Below, piece after piece: positions 50,665 to 61,848 of a stretch of 64,000 bases of DNA. Both the position numbers and the translations under genes were made by a program. Position 1 is the stretch's first letter. Every line of letters starts with the position of its first letter. The stretch lies in the NCBI RefSeq assembly GCF_028622115.1, contig NZ_CP097263.1:1612001-1676000 (forward strand). The letters run 5' to 3'. This DNA comes from Kutzneria chonburiensis. Its GTDB lineage: Bacteria; Actinomycetota; Actinomycetes; Mycobacteriales; Pseudonocardiaceae. A model generated the notes under the pieces. That model was not told the DNA's origin. It made no database searches and was given only the letters and a program-made list of their open reading frames with translations.

Positions 50665-51591
50665 ATGAGATTCGGGCTTTATCTGCCGCAGGGCAAAATG
50701 GCCGAGCCGCGACGCGCCGTGATCAGGACCGCGCAGGAGGCCGAGCGTGTCGGCTACGACAGCCTGTGGGTGATGGAGCGGACACTGTTCCCGCTGGAGC
50801 CGGCCGACGGCATGTACGGCGTGCCCGGCCTGCCGTGGGCCGAGGGCTACCAGTACATCGCCGAGCCGCTCACCGTGCTGACGCTGGCCGCCGCCGTCAC
50901 CGAGCGGGTCCGGCTCGGCACCGGCATCCTGGTCGCCGGCCTGCATGCGGCGCACGAGCTGGCCCGTGCCTTCGCCACGCTCGACCAGCTCACCGGCGGC
51001 CGGGCCGTGCTCGGTCTCGGCGCGGGCTGGTCCAGCGACGAGTTCCGGGCGGCCGGCGCGGACATCAGCCGCCGGGGCCGGTTGCTCGACGAGACGATCG
51101 ACGCCTGTCGGGCGCTGTGGGGCCCGAACCCGGTGTCCTATCGGGACAGTCGCATGGTCGTGGACAACGTGCTGGTCTCGCCGAAGCCGGTGGGCGAGAT
51201 CCCGGTGCTGGTCGGCGGCGGCCACAGCGACGCGGCGCTGTCCCGGATCGCCCGCAAGGCCGACGGCTGGATCCCGTCCGGCATGGGCCCGGCCGCGGTC
51301 GCCGCGACGTGGAAGCGGATCAAGGACCTGGCCGCCGACCACGGTCGTGACCCGGCCGAGCTGGGGCTGCATGTCCAGGTGCAGCCGGTGGTCACCGACA
51401 CCGCGCTCGGCGAGGACCGGATGCCCGGCCGGGGGTCGATGGCCCAGGTCGTCGAGGACCTGGCGGCGTTGGCCGAGGCCGGCGCGAGCGAGATCGTGAT
51501 CGCGTTGATCGACGCCCGCAGCGCCGACGACGGGATCGAGAAGGCCACGGCGGTGCTGGCCGCCGCGGATGAGGCCGGTTTGCACGGCTGA
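50665..51591 (+). CDS. LLM-class (F420-type) flavin oxidoreductase
   Basis: This 308-aa luciferase-like TIM-barrel protein has typical blocks FGLYLPQGK, VGYDSLWVMER, VRLGTGILVAGLHAAHELARAFATLDQLTGGRAVLGLGAGW and PVLVGGGHSDAALSRIARKADGWIP, in the style of actinobacterial F420-dependent members. It probably transfers hydride between F420H2 (or FMNH2) and a small carbonyl or alkene; substrate unknown. ATG at 50665 has AGGGTGG upstream. It starts a run of five closely spaced rightward genes (gaps 15, 15, 20 and an overlap). Confidence 0.9.
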   Translation: MRFGLYLPQGKMAEPRRAVIRTAQEAERVGYDSLWVMERTLFPLEPADGMYGVPGLPWAEGYQYIAEPLTVLTLAAAVTERVRLGTGILVAGLHAAHELARAFATLDQLTGGRAVLGLGAGWSSDEFRAAGADISRRGRLLDETIDACRALWGPNPVSYRDSRMVVDNVLVSPKPVGEIPVLVGGGHSDAALSRIARKADGWIPSGMGPAAVAATWKRIKDLAADHGRDPAELGLHVQVQPVVTDTALGEDRMPGRGSMAQVVEDLAALAEAGASEIVIALIDARSADDGIEKATAVLAAADEAGLHG

Positions 51592-51606
51592 CACAACGGG
51601 GGAGTC

Positions 51607-52653
51607 ATGAAGGCGCTGCGGTTGGAACGCTGGCACTCCGATCCGGTGCTGACCGAGGTCCCGGACCCGAAGCCGGGTCCGGGTCAGGTGGTCGTGCGAA
51701 TCGGCGCGGCCGGCGCCTGTCACTCCGATCTGCACCTGATGCGGGAGTTCGGGCCCGGGCAGCTGCCGTGGGGGCCGCCGTTCACGCTCGGGCACGAGAA
51801 CGCCGGCTGGGTGCACGAGCTCGGGCCGGGCGTGTCCGGCGTCGAGGTCGGGCAGCCGGTTGCCGTGTACGGGGCGTGGGGCTGTGGGACGTGCGGGCGC
51901 TGCCGGCTGGGCATCGAGGCCTACTGCGAGAACCGGCTCGGCGCGCCGGCGCCTGGCGGCGGGTGTGGGCTCGGCATGGACGGTGGCATGGCGGAATTCG
52001 TGCTCGTGCCTGACGTCCGGCATCTCGTGCCGCTGCCTGACGGGCTCGATCCCGTGCTGGCGGCTCCGCTGACCGATGCCGCGTTGACGCCGTACCACGC
52101 GATCCGGCGCTCCTGGGCCAAGCTCTATCCCGGCACGACGGCCGTGGTGATCGGGATCGGCGGTCTCGGACATCTGGCCGTGCAGATCCTCCGGGCGACG
52201 ACGGCGGCGCAGGTGATCGCGGTCGACACCCGCAACGAGGCCTTGGAGTTGGCTTCGCGGGCCGGCGCTGACCACACCTTGCTGGCCGGGCCCGACACCG
52301 CCGACACCGTTCGGGAGCTCACCGATGGCCGTGGGGCCGACGCCGTCTTCGACTGTGTGGCCAGCAAGCGGACAGTGGCCCTCGGCGCGGCTTCCGGTCG
52401 CATGATGGGGGATCTGACGCTCATCGGGCTCGGCGGTGGCGCGGTGCCGGTGCAGTTCGGTGTTGTGCCGCATGAGCTTTCCGTGCAGACGACGTACTGG
52501 GGCAGCCGTCCCGAGCTCGAGGAGGTCCTCGATCTGGCGGCCCGCGGCCGTCTGCACGCCGAGGTCACCACGTTCGCCCTTGACGACGCCCCGGAGGCGT
52601 ACCGCCGGCTGGAAGCCGGTGAGATCACCGGACGTGCGGTCATCGTGCCCTGA
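51607..52653 (+). CDS. zinc-dependent alcohol dehydrogenase (ADH-A-like)
   Basis: The 348-aa MDR enzyme has catalytic zinc ligands Cys38, His63 and Glu64 (GACHSD, LGHENAG), structural zinc cysteines 93, 96, 99 and 107 (WGCGTCGRCRLGIEAYC) and the NAD motif VIGIGGLGHLA. It resembles Rhodococcus ADH-A, which oxidises secondary alcohols. ATG at 51607 follows GGGGGAG. In this operon it could turn a secondary or cyclic alcohol into the ketone taken by the downstream Baeyer-Villiger monooxygenase. Confidence 0.92.
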   Translation: MKALRLERWHSDPVLTEVPDPKPGPGQVVVRIGAAGACHSDLHLMREFGPGQLPWGPPFTLGHENAGWVHELGPGVSGVEVGQPVAVYGAWGCGTCGRCRLGIEAYCENRLGAPAPGGGCGLGMDGGMAEFVLVPDVRHLVPLPDGLDPVLAAPLTDAALTPYHAIRRSWAKLYPGTTAVVIGIGGLGHLAVQILRATTAAQVIAVDTRNEALELASRAGADHTLLAGPDTADTVRELTDGRGADAVFDCVASKRTVALGAASGRMMGDLTLIGLGGGAVPVQFGVVPHELSVQTTYWGSRPELEEVLDLAARGRLHAEVTTFALDDAPEAYRRLEAGEITGRAVIVP

Positions 52654-52668
52654 AAACGAGGAGTACTC

Positions 52669-53412
52669 ATGCGGAGCGTCATCGTCACGGGTGCGGGATC
52701 GGGCATCGGCCGGGCCGCGGCACTGCAGTTCGCCGCGGCCGGGGACTGGGTCGTGGTCGCGGACGTCAACGGCGATGCCGCCATGGCGGTGGTGGCCGAG
52801 ATCGACGAGGCCGGCGGGAAAGCCGTTGCGGCGACCGGTGATCTGGCCGATCGGGCGGCGGCCGAGCAGGTGGTTGCCACGGCCGTGAGCACCTTCGGCG
52901 GCGTGGATGTTCTCGTGAACAACGCCGGCGTGATGGACTCGATGTCGGCCGTGGCCGACACGTCCGACGAGATGTGGGAACGCGTGCTCGGCGTCAACCT
53001 GACGGCGCCGTTCCTACTCACGCGGGCGGCCCTGCCGCACATGCTGGCCAAGGAGAGAGGCGCGATCGTCTTCACGGCCTCGGAGGCCGGTCTGCGGGGC
53101 AGTGCGTCGGGGGCGGCCTATACGGCATCCAAGCACGGCCTGATCGGGCTCATGCGGAACGTGGCGATCATGTACCGGGACAAGGGAATCCGGGCCAACG
53201 CCATCGCGCCCGGCGGCACCCGCACCAACATCAGCGTGCAGGCCGATCCCACGACGCTCGGGCCGCAGGTGGTCGGCCGGTACCTGGGCAACGCGGGTCG
53301 GATAGCGGATGCCGACGAGCAGGCCGCGGCCATCGTCTTCCTCGCCTCCGATGCCGCCTCGAACATCAACGGCGTCGTGCTGCCCGTGGACAACGGCTGG
53401 TCCGCGGTCTAA
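52669..53412 (+). CDS. short-chain dehydrogenase/reductase
   Basis: The 247-aa classical SDR has TGAGSGIG (7-14), NNAGVM, catalytic Ser in FTASEAG and YTASK. It is of FabG-like length and probably oxidises an alcohol or reduces a ketone using NAD(P). ATG at 52669 follows GAGGAG at ideal spacing, 15 bp after the alcohol dehydrogenase. It may share the substrate stream of the operon or act on the opened product; not resolvable from sequence. Confidence 0.9.
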   Translation: MRSVIVTGAGSGIGRAAALQFAAAGDWVVVADVNGDAAMAVVAEIDEAGGKAVAATGDLADRAAAEQVVATAVSTFGGVDVLVNNAGVMDSMSAVADTSDEMWERVLGVNLTAPFLLTRAALPHMLAKERGAIVFTASEAGLRGSASGAAYTASKHGLIGLMRNVAIMYRDKGIRANAIAPGGTRTNISVQADPTTLGPQVVGRYLGNAGRIADADEQAAAIVFLASDAASNINGVVLPVDNGWSAV

Positions 53413-53432
53413 ACCACAGAAGGGTAGGGCAC

Positions 53433-55207
<1,775 letters not shown>

Positions 55208-55208
<1 letters not shown>

Positions 55209-56680
55209 TGGGAAGCGCATTCCACGGCTCCAACGGCGTCGCGTTCGGGCCCGACGGCCGGCTGCACGTGGCCGAATTCCTGGGCGGCCGGATCAGCGCC
55301 GTCGACCTGGCCAGCGGTGACGTCGAGGCGGTTGTCCCGGCCGGCGGCCCTGTGCAGTCGCCTGATGATCTCGCCTTCGGCGCGGACGGCTCGATGTACA
55401 TCACCGACCTGGTGCCCGGGCGGGTGTGGCGGCGCTCTCTGGAAGGCGACTACACAACGGTTTCCGACGCGCTGGTCCTTCCCAACGGCATCGCCTGCGT
55501 CGGGGATCGCTTGTTCGTCAACGAGATGCGGATGGGCGGGCGGCTGCTGGAGCTGTTCCCCGGCGGCGGCGAGCCGGTGGTGTTGGCCGACGGCCTGCCC
55601 ATGGGCAACGCGATGCAGCTCGGGCCGGACGGCTGCCTGTACTACCCGCACATGATGACCAACGAGGTCTACCGGATCCCACCCGACGGCGGTGTGCCCG
55701 AGCTGGTCGCCGAGAACGTGGACGCCCCGGTGGCGGTGCGCTTCGACCGGGGCGGCGTCCTGATGGTGCTGTCCCGTGGGCCGGCCGGCATCATCACGTG
55801 CATCGACCTGTTCGGCAGCGGGCAGCGGCATATTCTCACCACAGGTGTGGTGGGCCTGGACAATGCCGCGTTCGACGGCGAGAACCGCATGTACGTCTCG
55901 AGTTTCGCCAGCGGCGGCATCGCCGAGGTACACGAGGACGGCCGGGTGCGGCAGATCGTGCCGCAGGGTCTCGTCGGTCCTTACGGCGTGACCGTGGATC
56001 TTGGCGGCACCGTGCACGCGGCCGACCACTACCGGCTCGCGCGGCCGTCGGACGACGAAGTCGTCACGGAGGCGGTCGCGATCTTCAGCCACGGCATCGC
56101 CGCCGAGGACGGGCTGCTGCACGTGACCTCGCAGCACGGCGAGGTGCGCACCCACTCAGCCGAGACGGTGACGGTACGGGCAACCGGCCTGCGTCAACCC
56201 GTCGGCATTGCCGTGCGGGACGACGGCGTGCTGGTCGTCGCCGAGACCGGGGCAGGGCGGGTCGTGGCGATCGATGACACCGTCACGGTGCTGGCCGAAG
56301 GTTTCGACGAGCCCGTGGACGTGGCCTTCGACGCCGAACAGCGTTGCTACGTCAGCGATGAACGCCGTGGCGTCGTCTACCGCTTGGACGAGCAGCCGGT
56401 CCCGGTAGCGGAAAACCTCGACGCACCACAGGGATTGGCCGTTCGGGACGGTTCGCTGTTGGTCGTCGAGGCCGGCCGGCGGCGGCTGCTGGCCGTCGAC
56501 CTCGGCACCGGCGAACTCCGGGTCGAGGCCGAAGATCTGCCCGTCGACCCGCCGGATGTCCGAGCCCTGTTCGTGGCGGGGATGCCCGGCTGTCCACGCC
56601 CGTTCGCCGGCCTCGCCGCCGGCCCCGACGGCACGTTGCACCTGTCGGCCAACGCCACCGGCACCGTGCTGCGCCTATAG
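55208..56680 (+). CDS. SMP-30/gluconolactonase-like beta-propeller protein
   Basis: The 490-aa protein consists of repeated NHL/SMP-30-type units with the pattern P.G.A....G.L.V.(D/E)....R (NGVAFGPDGRLHVAEF, SPDDLAFGADGSMYITD, QPVGIAVRDDGVLVVAET, EPVDVAFDAEQRCYVSD). This suggests one large or two smaller propellers. No signal peptide, so it is cytosolic. Some SMP-30 relatives hydrolyse lactones; translational coupling to the Baeyer-Villiger monooxygenase makes lactone ring opening an attractive but unproven role. The last six bases overlap the convergent lipoprotein gene. Confidence 0.8.
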
Positions 56681-57268
56681 ATGAGCCTCAAAGGCCGTCG
56701 CCTTCACGACGTCCCCGCATTCGATGACGTCGCTGCCGTCCTCGAGCGTCATCGTGATTCCGCCGGTGGGCACGCCCAGCAGCACCACCCGTCCCTCGGT
56801 CGGTTCCTGGCCCGGCTGGCACTGGGTGAACGTCAGCGTCACCACCGCACCGTCGCCCGGCGCGAGAACCACCAGGTCCGATGGCCCGTCCTGGACCACC
56901 TTCAGCTGCTTGCGCGGCCAGTCGCCGGTGGCCGGCGGCAGGCCAGTGATCGCCACGGTCGGATAGCCCTTGATGGTGCACGCCGAGGTGCCGGTGTTCT
57001 TCACCGCCGTCGTGACGCTGAACGTGCTGGCAGCGGTGGTCTTCGCACCCGTCCCGGCCGTCATGACCTGCGGGTTGCAGGGCGCCCCCGGCGGCGTCTT
57101 GATCGGCTGCACCGGCTTGGTCGGCAGCGTGCTCCCCGGCACCGGACTGGCCGACTGGCTGGCCGATGACGTGCGCGTGTGCACCGGCGCCGCGGCCGGC
57201 GGGGTGGCGGAGCAGGCCGCCAGCGCGAGGCCGGCGACCGGCAGCAGTGCCAGGCGTGTGATGCGCAA
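56675..57268 (-). CDS. secreted lipoprotein with DUF4232-like domain
   Basis: The 197-aa protein starts with TTG at 57268: codons give MRITRLALLPVAGLALAAC with a lipobox Cys19. A Ser/Thr/Pro-rich linker of ~40 residues follows, then a DUF4232-type beta domain (TAVKNTGTSACTIKGYPTVAITGLP; PSDLVVLAPGDGAVVTLTFTQC). Likely anchored outside the membrane; function unknown. GGGGGAC lies just upstream of TTG but is paired in a hairpin (57271-57321). It is convergent with the propeller gene and overlaps it by 6 bp. It is a second DUF4232-like protein in this window besides 27483-27974. Confidence 0.82.
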   Translation of the reverse strand: MRITRLALLPVAGLALAACSATPPAAAPVHTRTSSASQSASPVPGSTLPTKPVQPIKTPPGAPCNPQVMTAGTGAKTTAASTFSVTTAVKNTGTSACTIKGYPTVAITGLPPATGDWPRKQLKVVQDGPSDLVVLAPGDGAVVTLTFTQCQPGQEPTEGRVVLLGVPTGGITMTLEDGSDVIECGDVVKATAFEAHL

Positions 57269-57270
57269 GA

Positions 57271-57321
57271 TGTCCCCCTGTCGTCGCGATGGTCGTCCCA
57301 TCGACGGACAGCAGGGGGACA
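57271..57321 (-). promoter_or_regulatory. 5'-UTR hairpin covering the lipoprotein ribosome-binding site
   Basis: TGTCCCCCTG and CAGGGGGACA form a perfect 10-bp inverted repeat (57271-57280 and 57312-57321). An inner stem CGATGG/CCATCG lies between them. In the minus-strand mRNA the 3' arm holds the GGGGGA ribosome-binding site two bases before the TTG start codon, so folding should block initiation. Confidence 0.65.
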
Positions 57322-57372
57322 CCGTTGCGTTCCGGACTCAAGTCCGCCCCTTGGGGCAGCCGGACCGCGGGT

Positions 57373-58455
57373 TCAGCAGGTGTCCGTCTGGCTGCGCGGT
57401 CCACTGCTGCACGGCGACCCGCCCACGCCGGTGATCGCCCCGCCGCCGCGCGGGATGATCGAGACCGCGCCGCGGTTGAGCGAGTCGTGATAGCCGGCCT
57501 TGACCGAATTGGTGGAGTTGTAACCCGGATTGGTCAGATAGTCGAGCCACACGTTCCAGTAGACCCACCGGGGCTGGGCCGACAGCTGCGCCGGCTGGGG
57601 CACGCTGCCGACCTCGGCCAGCGCCATCGGCTTGCTCCCGGCCACGTGCTGCATGGCCTGGTACCAGTCGCCGGACGGGAACTTGTTCACCCAGACGTCC
57701 AGCCCGACGACGTCGACATAGCGGTCGCCGGGGTAGTAGCTCGACGCCGCTGCCGCCCCGCCGGCGACGTCCTTGAGCGCCCAGACCCAGACGATGTTGT
57801 CCAGGCCCTTGGCCGTCAGGTAGTCGTGGGTGATCTGGAACAGCCGGGCGCTGCCGTTGGGGCCGGGTCGGCCGCCCCACCAGGCCCAGCCTTCGTTCAT
57901 CTCGTGCAGGGGCCGGAACAGCACCGGCATGCCGGCGCCGCGCAGCTGCTGGAAGTACGGCACGAACTGGTCGAGCTTGCGCTTGTAGGCGGCGTTCAGG
58001 CCGCTGCCGTCGGTGATCAGCTGCTGCCATTCGGCGTTGGACAGGTGGCTGCCCTTGACCGGGTTGGACCCGCCCTCGAAGCCGCACGTGGCGACGTCCG
58101 GCCGGCAGGCGTGCATCATGAGCCCGGGCAGGGCGCCGGCCGCCCACTCGGCCTTGGCCTCGTTGATCACGGTCGGTCGGTTGTCGATGTCGTTCTGGCT
58201 GAAGCCGAAGTCCCCGTTCCAGATGCCCGGGTAGCGGCCGGTGATGTCGTGGACCTTGCGCACCCACTGGCTGGGGTCGCTGTTGGCGCCGCCCTGCTGG
58301 CCGGACAGCACGTGGTTGCCGGTCAGGCCCTTCAGGTACGCGATCTCGTCGGCCGCGGTGACACCAGGCGGTCCGGGTGGTGCGGCGGCGGCCGGGCCGC
58401 CGATGACGACCGTCAGCAGGGCGGCCGCCAGTGCTGCTCTCACGGGCAGGGGCAT
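57373..58455 (-). CDS. secreted GH26 beta-mannanase, paralogue 1
   Basis: The 360-aa protein has a Sec signal peptide (MPLPVRAALAAALLTVVIGGPAAAA) and a GH26 catalytic domain: acid/base candidate Glu185 in RPLHEMNEGWAWWGG and nucleophile candidate Glu281 in ALAEVG. GH26 enzymes mostly cut beta-1,4-mannan. A short C-terminal tail contains two cysteines. ATG at 58455 has AAAGGA upstream. It is the last gene of the mannan operon, 19 bp after its tandem paralogue, with which it shares a nearly identical 121-bp tract around the active site. Confidence 0.9.
   Translation of the reverse strand: MPLPVRAALAAALLTVVIGGPAAAAPPGPPGVTAADEIAYLKGLTGNHVLSGQQGGANSDPSQWVRKVHDITGRYPGIWNGDFGFSQNDIDNRPTVINEAKAEWAAGALPGLMMHACRPDVATCGFEGGSNPVKGSHLSNAEWQQLITDGSGLNAAYKRKLDQFVPYFQQLRGAGMPVLFRPLHEMNEGWAWWGGRPGPNGSARLFQITHDYLTAKGLDNIVWVWALKDVAGGAAAASSYYPGDRYVDVVGLDVWVNKFPSGDWYQAMQHVAGSKPMALAEVGSVPQPAQLSAQPRWVYWNVWLDYLTNPGYNSTNSVKAGYHDSLNRGAVSIIPRGGGAITGVGGSPCSSGPRSQTDTC
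57817..57937. repeat. near-identical 121-bp tract shared by the two GH26 genes (copy 1)
   Basis: Matches 58853-58973 with three mismatches (at 57865, 57868 and 57928) over the acid/base region, far above the identity of the rest of the two genes. This points to gene conversion or strong constraint. Confidence 0.75.
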
Positions 58456-58474
58456 GAGAGTTGTCCTTTCCTGG

Positions 58475-59470
58475 TCAGGAACTCGGGACGGTGAACTGGC
58501 CCTGGCTGAGCACGCGCGGGGAGTTGAAGGTCGCCCGCAGGCCGGCCGGGCTGTTGGCCGAGGTCAGGTAGTCGGACCAGATCATGAACCAGGTCCAGCG
58601 CGGCTGGGCGGCCAGCTGCGACGGCGACGGCACGGTGCCGACCTCGGCCAGCGACACGGGTTTGCCGTGGGCGACGGCCAGGATCGCCTGGTACCAGGCG
58701 CTGGTCGGCCAGCCGTGCACCCACGGGTCGAGGCTGGCCACGTCCACGTAGTTGTCGCCGGGATAGAAGGCTGCCACGCCGGCGGATCCGTTGTTGGCGT
58801 CGGTGTCCTTGACGTTCCAGACCCAGACGATGTTGGTAAGGCCCTTGGACAGCAGGTAGTCGTGGGTGATCTGGAACAGCCGGGCGCTGCCGTTGGGGCC
58901 AGGGCGGCCGCCCCACCAGGCCCAGCCTTCGTTCATCTCGTGCAGGGGCCGGAACAGCACCGGGATGCCGGCGTTCTTGAGCTGCTGGAGATAGGGCACG
59001 GCCGTGTCCAGTTTGGCCTTGTAGTCCTTGTTCAGCGTGGTGCCGTCGGTGATCAGCTGCTGCCACTCGGCGTCGGACAGCCTGCTCCCGTTGACGCCGC
59101 CGTCGAACTCGCAGCTGGCCACGTCCGGCCGGCACATGTGCCAGGTCAGGTTGACCAGGGAGCCGTGGCTCCACTCGATCTTGGCCTGGTTGACCACACT
59201 CTGCCGGTTGCCGATGTCGTCGGCGCGGAAACCGAGCTCGCCGCCCCACAGGCCGGCCCACCTGCCGGTGATCGAGTGGGCCTGGCCGGTGTACTGTCCC
59301 GGATTGCTCAGCGGTTCCTTGTTGTGCACGCCGCTGATCACATGGTTGCCGCTGAACTGTCGCAACAGGGTTCGCACGGAGTCCGGTGTGGACGGACCGG
59401 TGGCGTTGGCCGGCGCGGCCGACAGCAGCAGCGCCGCGGCCGTCAGTCCTAACAGGATCTTTCGGTTCAT
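58475..59470 (-). CDS. secreted GH26 beta-mannanase, paralogue 2
   Basis: The 331-aa protein has a signal peptide (MNRKILLGLTAAALLLSAAPANA) and GH26 residues Glu178 (LHEMNEGWAWWGG) and Glu276 (SLAEVG). It is clearly related to the adjacent GH26 gene along its length but differs in surface loops (for example GVHNKEPLSNPGQY in place of GQQGGANSDPSQW), so the pair may divide labour, such as endo- versus exo-action or mannan type. ATG at 59470 follows AGGTA; it begins 2 bp after the GH2 gene stop. Confidence 0.9.
   Translation of the reverse strand: MNRKILLGLTAAALLLSAAPANATGPSTPDSVRTLLRQFSGNHVISGVHNKEPLSNPGQYTGQAHSITGRWAGLWGGELGFRADDIGNRQSVVNQAKIEWSHGSLVNLTWHMCRPDVASCEFDGGVNGSRLSDAEWQQLITDGTTLNKDYKAKLDTAVPYLQQLKNAGIPVLFRPLHEMNEGWAWWGGRPGPNGSARLFQITHDYLLSKGLTNIVWVWNVKDTDANNGSAGVAAFYPGDNYVDVASLDPWVHGWPTSAWYQAILAVAHGKPVSLAEVGTVPSPSQLAAQPRWTWFMIWSDYLTSANSPAGLRATFNSPRVLSQGQFTVPSS
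58853..58973. repeat. near-identical 121-bp tract shared by the two GH26 genes (copy 2)
   Basis: Partner of 57817-57937; offset 1036 bp, three mismatches. Confidence 0.75.
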
Positions 59471-59472
59471 GC

Positions 59473-61833
59473 CTACCTCTCATGGGATTCGATACAACGG
59501 ATGGCTCCGGGCACGGTGGCCGGGTCGACCTCGGCCGACACCCGGAAGACGACGCTCTCGCCGGGGAGCAACGTGACCAGGCCACGATCCGTACGGGCGT
59601 CGGGGGACAGGCGATCGGCCTGCAACAGCAGGTCTCGCAGGACGGTGTTAGCGGTAACCGTGACGGACTCCTCGTCCACGTCGATACGGAAATCTGGCTT
59701 GGGGTAACGGAAAGCGGCGGCAAAGTAGGTCGCCCGCAGGCCATCGCAGTCCGCCACGAGGAGCTCCCGGGACGGATCCTCGATGCCGGTCGGCAGTTCG
59801 ACCAGGCTGACGCTGTCCGGCGTTGCCTCCAAAGGAATCGTGTGCCCTCGCATCGAGCCGTCGACGTGCACGACACGCAGTTCGATCGAGCCGATCCAGG
59901 CCTGGCGGCTCTGGTTCACCGCGGCCAGCACCAGTCGCCCGTCCCGGCGCTGGAAGGTCAGCAGCCGGTCCGCGTAGAGCCGTTTGAGCTCGTGGTAGAG
60001 CGGCTTCTCCCGGCCGTCGCCGTCGATCGCCGACCAGGAGACGACCGGCCAGCAGTCGTTGAGCTGCCACAGGATCGTGCCGGTGCAGCGCGGCCAGTGC
60101 GACCGCCAGTGCTCGACGCCGGTGGCCACCGCCCGCACCTGGTTGACCTGTGTCAGATAGTGCCAGGTGTCGAAGTCCGCCGGCGGCGGGAAGTGCGGGG
60201 TCAAACCGCGGGCGAGCTTGCCGAGGCCGTCGTCGGCCTTCTGGTGCAACAGCATTCCCGGCGAATCGGGCCACAGCGGCTCGTCGGTGATCGCCCGGCG
60301 CAGCGTCGCGTACGCCGCCGGGGCCTGCCAGCCGAACTCGGCCACGAACCGTGGCACATCGTCCAGGTAGCCGGTGTAGTCGCGGCGGTTCCACACGTCC
60401 CACGAGTGGGTGGTGCCGTGGTCGGGATCGTTGGGGTGCTGCTGCCACGACCCGGACCAGGGACTGCCGGCCCAGTACGGACGGGTCGGATCGGTCTCGG
60501 CGACGATGCGCGGCAGCAGGTCCAGGTAGTAGCCCTCGCCCCATTCGGCCCCGGCCAGCTCCCGCTGCCAGCCCCAGTCGACGTAGCCCCAGAGGTTCTC
60601 GTTGTTCCCGTTCCACAGCACCAGCGACGGGTGCGGCATGAGGCGGACGACGTTCTCCCGCGCCTCGGCCTCGACCTCCGCGCGCACCGGCTCGTCCTCC
60701 GGATACGCGGCGCAGGCGAACAGGAAATCCTGCCACACCATCAGTCCCAGCTCGTCGCAGACGTCGTAGAAGGCCTCGTCCTCGTAGATGCCGCCGCCCC
60801 ACACCCGGACCAGGTCGACGCCGGCCGCGGCCGCCTGTCCGAGGCGTTCGCGGTAGCGGGCCGGGGTGATCCGCGACGGGAAGATGTCGTCGGGGATCCA
60901 GTTCACGCCGCGCGCGAACACCCTGCGGCCGTTGACCACGAAGGTGAAACCGGTGCCGTGCTCGTCGGCCGAGGTGTCGAGCTCCACCCGGCGGAAGCCG
61001 ACCCGGCGCGTCCACTCGTCCAGCGCGGATCCGTTCGAAGACAACACAACCCGGCACTGATAGCGGGGTTGGCCGCCGTAGCCGCGGGGCCACCAGACGT
61101 CGGCATCGGGGACAATGATCTCCACGGTCGCCGTGTCCTGCCCGGGCTCCAGGGCGACGTGTGTTGCCAGTCCGGCGATTGACACCGTTGCGGTGACTGG
61201 TTTTCGGCCCGTGCGCTCGACGATCAGGTGGACGGCGACATGGCCGTTGCCGTCAGCGCGAAGCGTCACCTCCGGTCGCACCTCGGCCAGCCGTGCGACC
61301 GACCAGTGTTCCAGCCGGGCCGCGCGCCAGATGCCGGCGGTGGGCAGAGTCGGCCCCCAGTCCCAGCCGAAAGCGCACGCCATCTTGCGGACGAAGTTGA
61401 ACGGTTCGGGGTAGGAGTTCGGCCGCGCGCCCAGCTCCGCCCGTAGCCGGTCGGCCTCCGCGTAGGCCGATGTGAAGTCCACCTCCAGGACGCCGCTCAG
61501 TCCCGTGACGTCGTAACGATAGGACCGGTGCATGTTGCGACTGTGGCCCAGGGGCCGGCCGTCGACGGAGATCGCGGCGACGGTGTCGAGACCGTCGAAG
61601 ACGAGGTCGGTGCGCTCATGTCCTTGTCCCGCCGGCAGTTGCGTCCGGTAGCGCCAGTCGCTGCGGCCGACCCACGCCACCTCGAGCTCGTTGCGGTCGA
61701 GCAGCGGGTCCGGGATGACCCCGGCCGCCAGCAGATCGGTGTGCACGCATCCCGGCACCCTGGCGGGAATCCCGGTCTCGGGCAGCCGCGGCCCGTACAG
61801 GGTCCAGCCGTGCAGCGGGGTGCTGACCAACAT
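59473..61833 (-). CDS. GH2 beta-mannosidase
   Basis: The 786-aa intracellular enzyme releases mannose from manno-oligosaccharides. The GH2 sugar-binding domain starts LHGWTLYG; WDWGPTLPTAGIWR and WWPRGYGGQPRY are typical of beta-mannosidases; acid/base Glu412 lies in LWNGNNENLWG and nucleophile Glu499 in FVAEFGWQAP. Start chosen at ATG 61833, because GGAGGA sits 5 bp before it. An ATG four codons upstream (61845) overlaps that ribosome-binding site. No signal peptide. It follows the transporter genes by 15 bp and completes the route mannan - oligosaccharide - mannose together with the GH26 enzymes. Confidence 0.93.
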   Translation of the reverse strand: MLVSTPLHGWTLYGPRLPETGIPARVPGCVHTDLLAAGVIPDPLLDRNELEVAWVGRSDWRYRTQLPAGQGHERTDLVFDGLDTVAAISVDGRPLGHSRNMHRSYRYDVTGLSGVLEVDFTSAYAEADRLRAELGARPNSYPEPFNFVRKMACAFGWDWGPTLPTAGIWRAARLEHWSVARLAEVRPEVTLRADGNGHVAVHLIVERTGRKPVTATVSIAGLATHVALEPGQDTATVEIIVPDADVWWPRGYGGQPRYQCRVVLSSNGSALDEWTRRVGFRRVELDTSADEHGTGFTFVVNGRRVFARGVNWIPDDIFPSRITPARYRERLGQAAAAGVDLVRVWGGGIYEDEAFYDVCDELGLMVWQDFLFACAAYPEDEPVRAEVEAEARENVVRLMPHPSLVLWNGNNENLWGYVDWGWQRELAGAEWGEGYYLDLLPRIVAETDPTRPYWAGSPWSGSWQQHPNDPDHGTTHSWDVWNRRDYTGYLDDVPRFVAEFGWQAPAAYATLRRAITDEPLWPDSPGMLLHQKADDGLGKLARGLTPHFPPPADFDTWHYLTQVNQVRAVATGVEHWRSHWPRCTGTILWQLNDCWPVVSWSAIDGDGREKPLYHELKRLYADRLLTFQRRDGRLVLAAVNQSRQAWIGSIELRVVHVDGSMRGHTIPLEATPDSVSLVELPTGIEDPSRELLVADCDGLRATYFAAAFRYPKPDFRIDVDEESVTVTANTVLRDLLLQADRLSPDARTDRGLVTLLPGESVVFRVSAEVDPATVPGAIRCIESHER

Positions 61834-61848
61834 GTGTTCCTCCATGGG

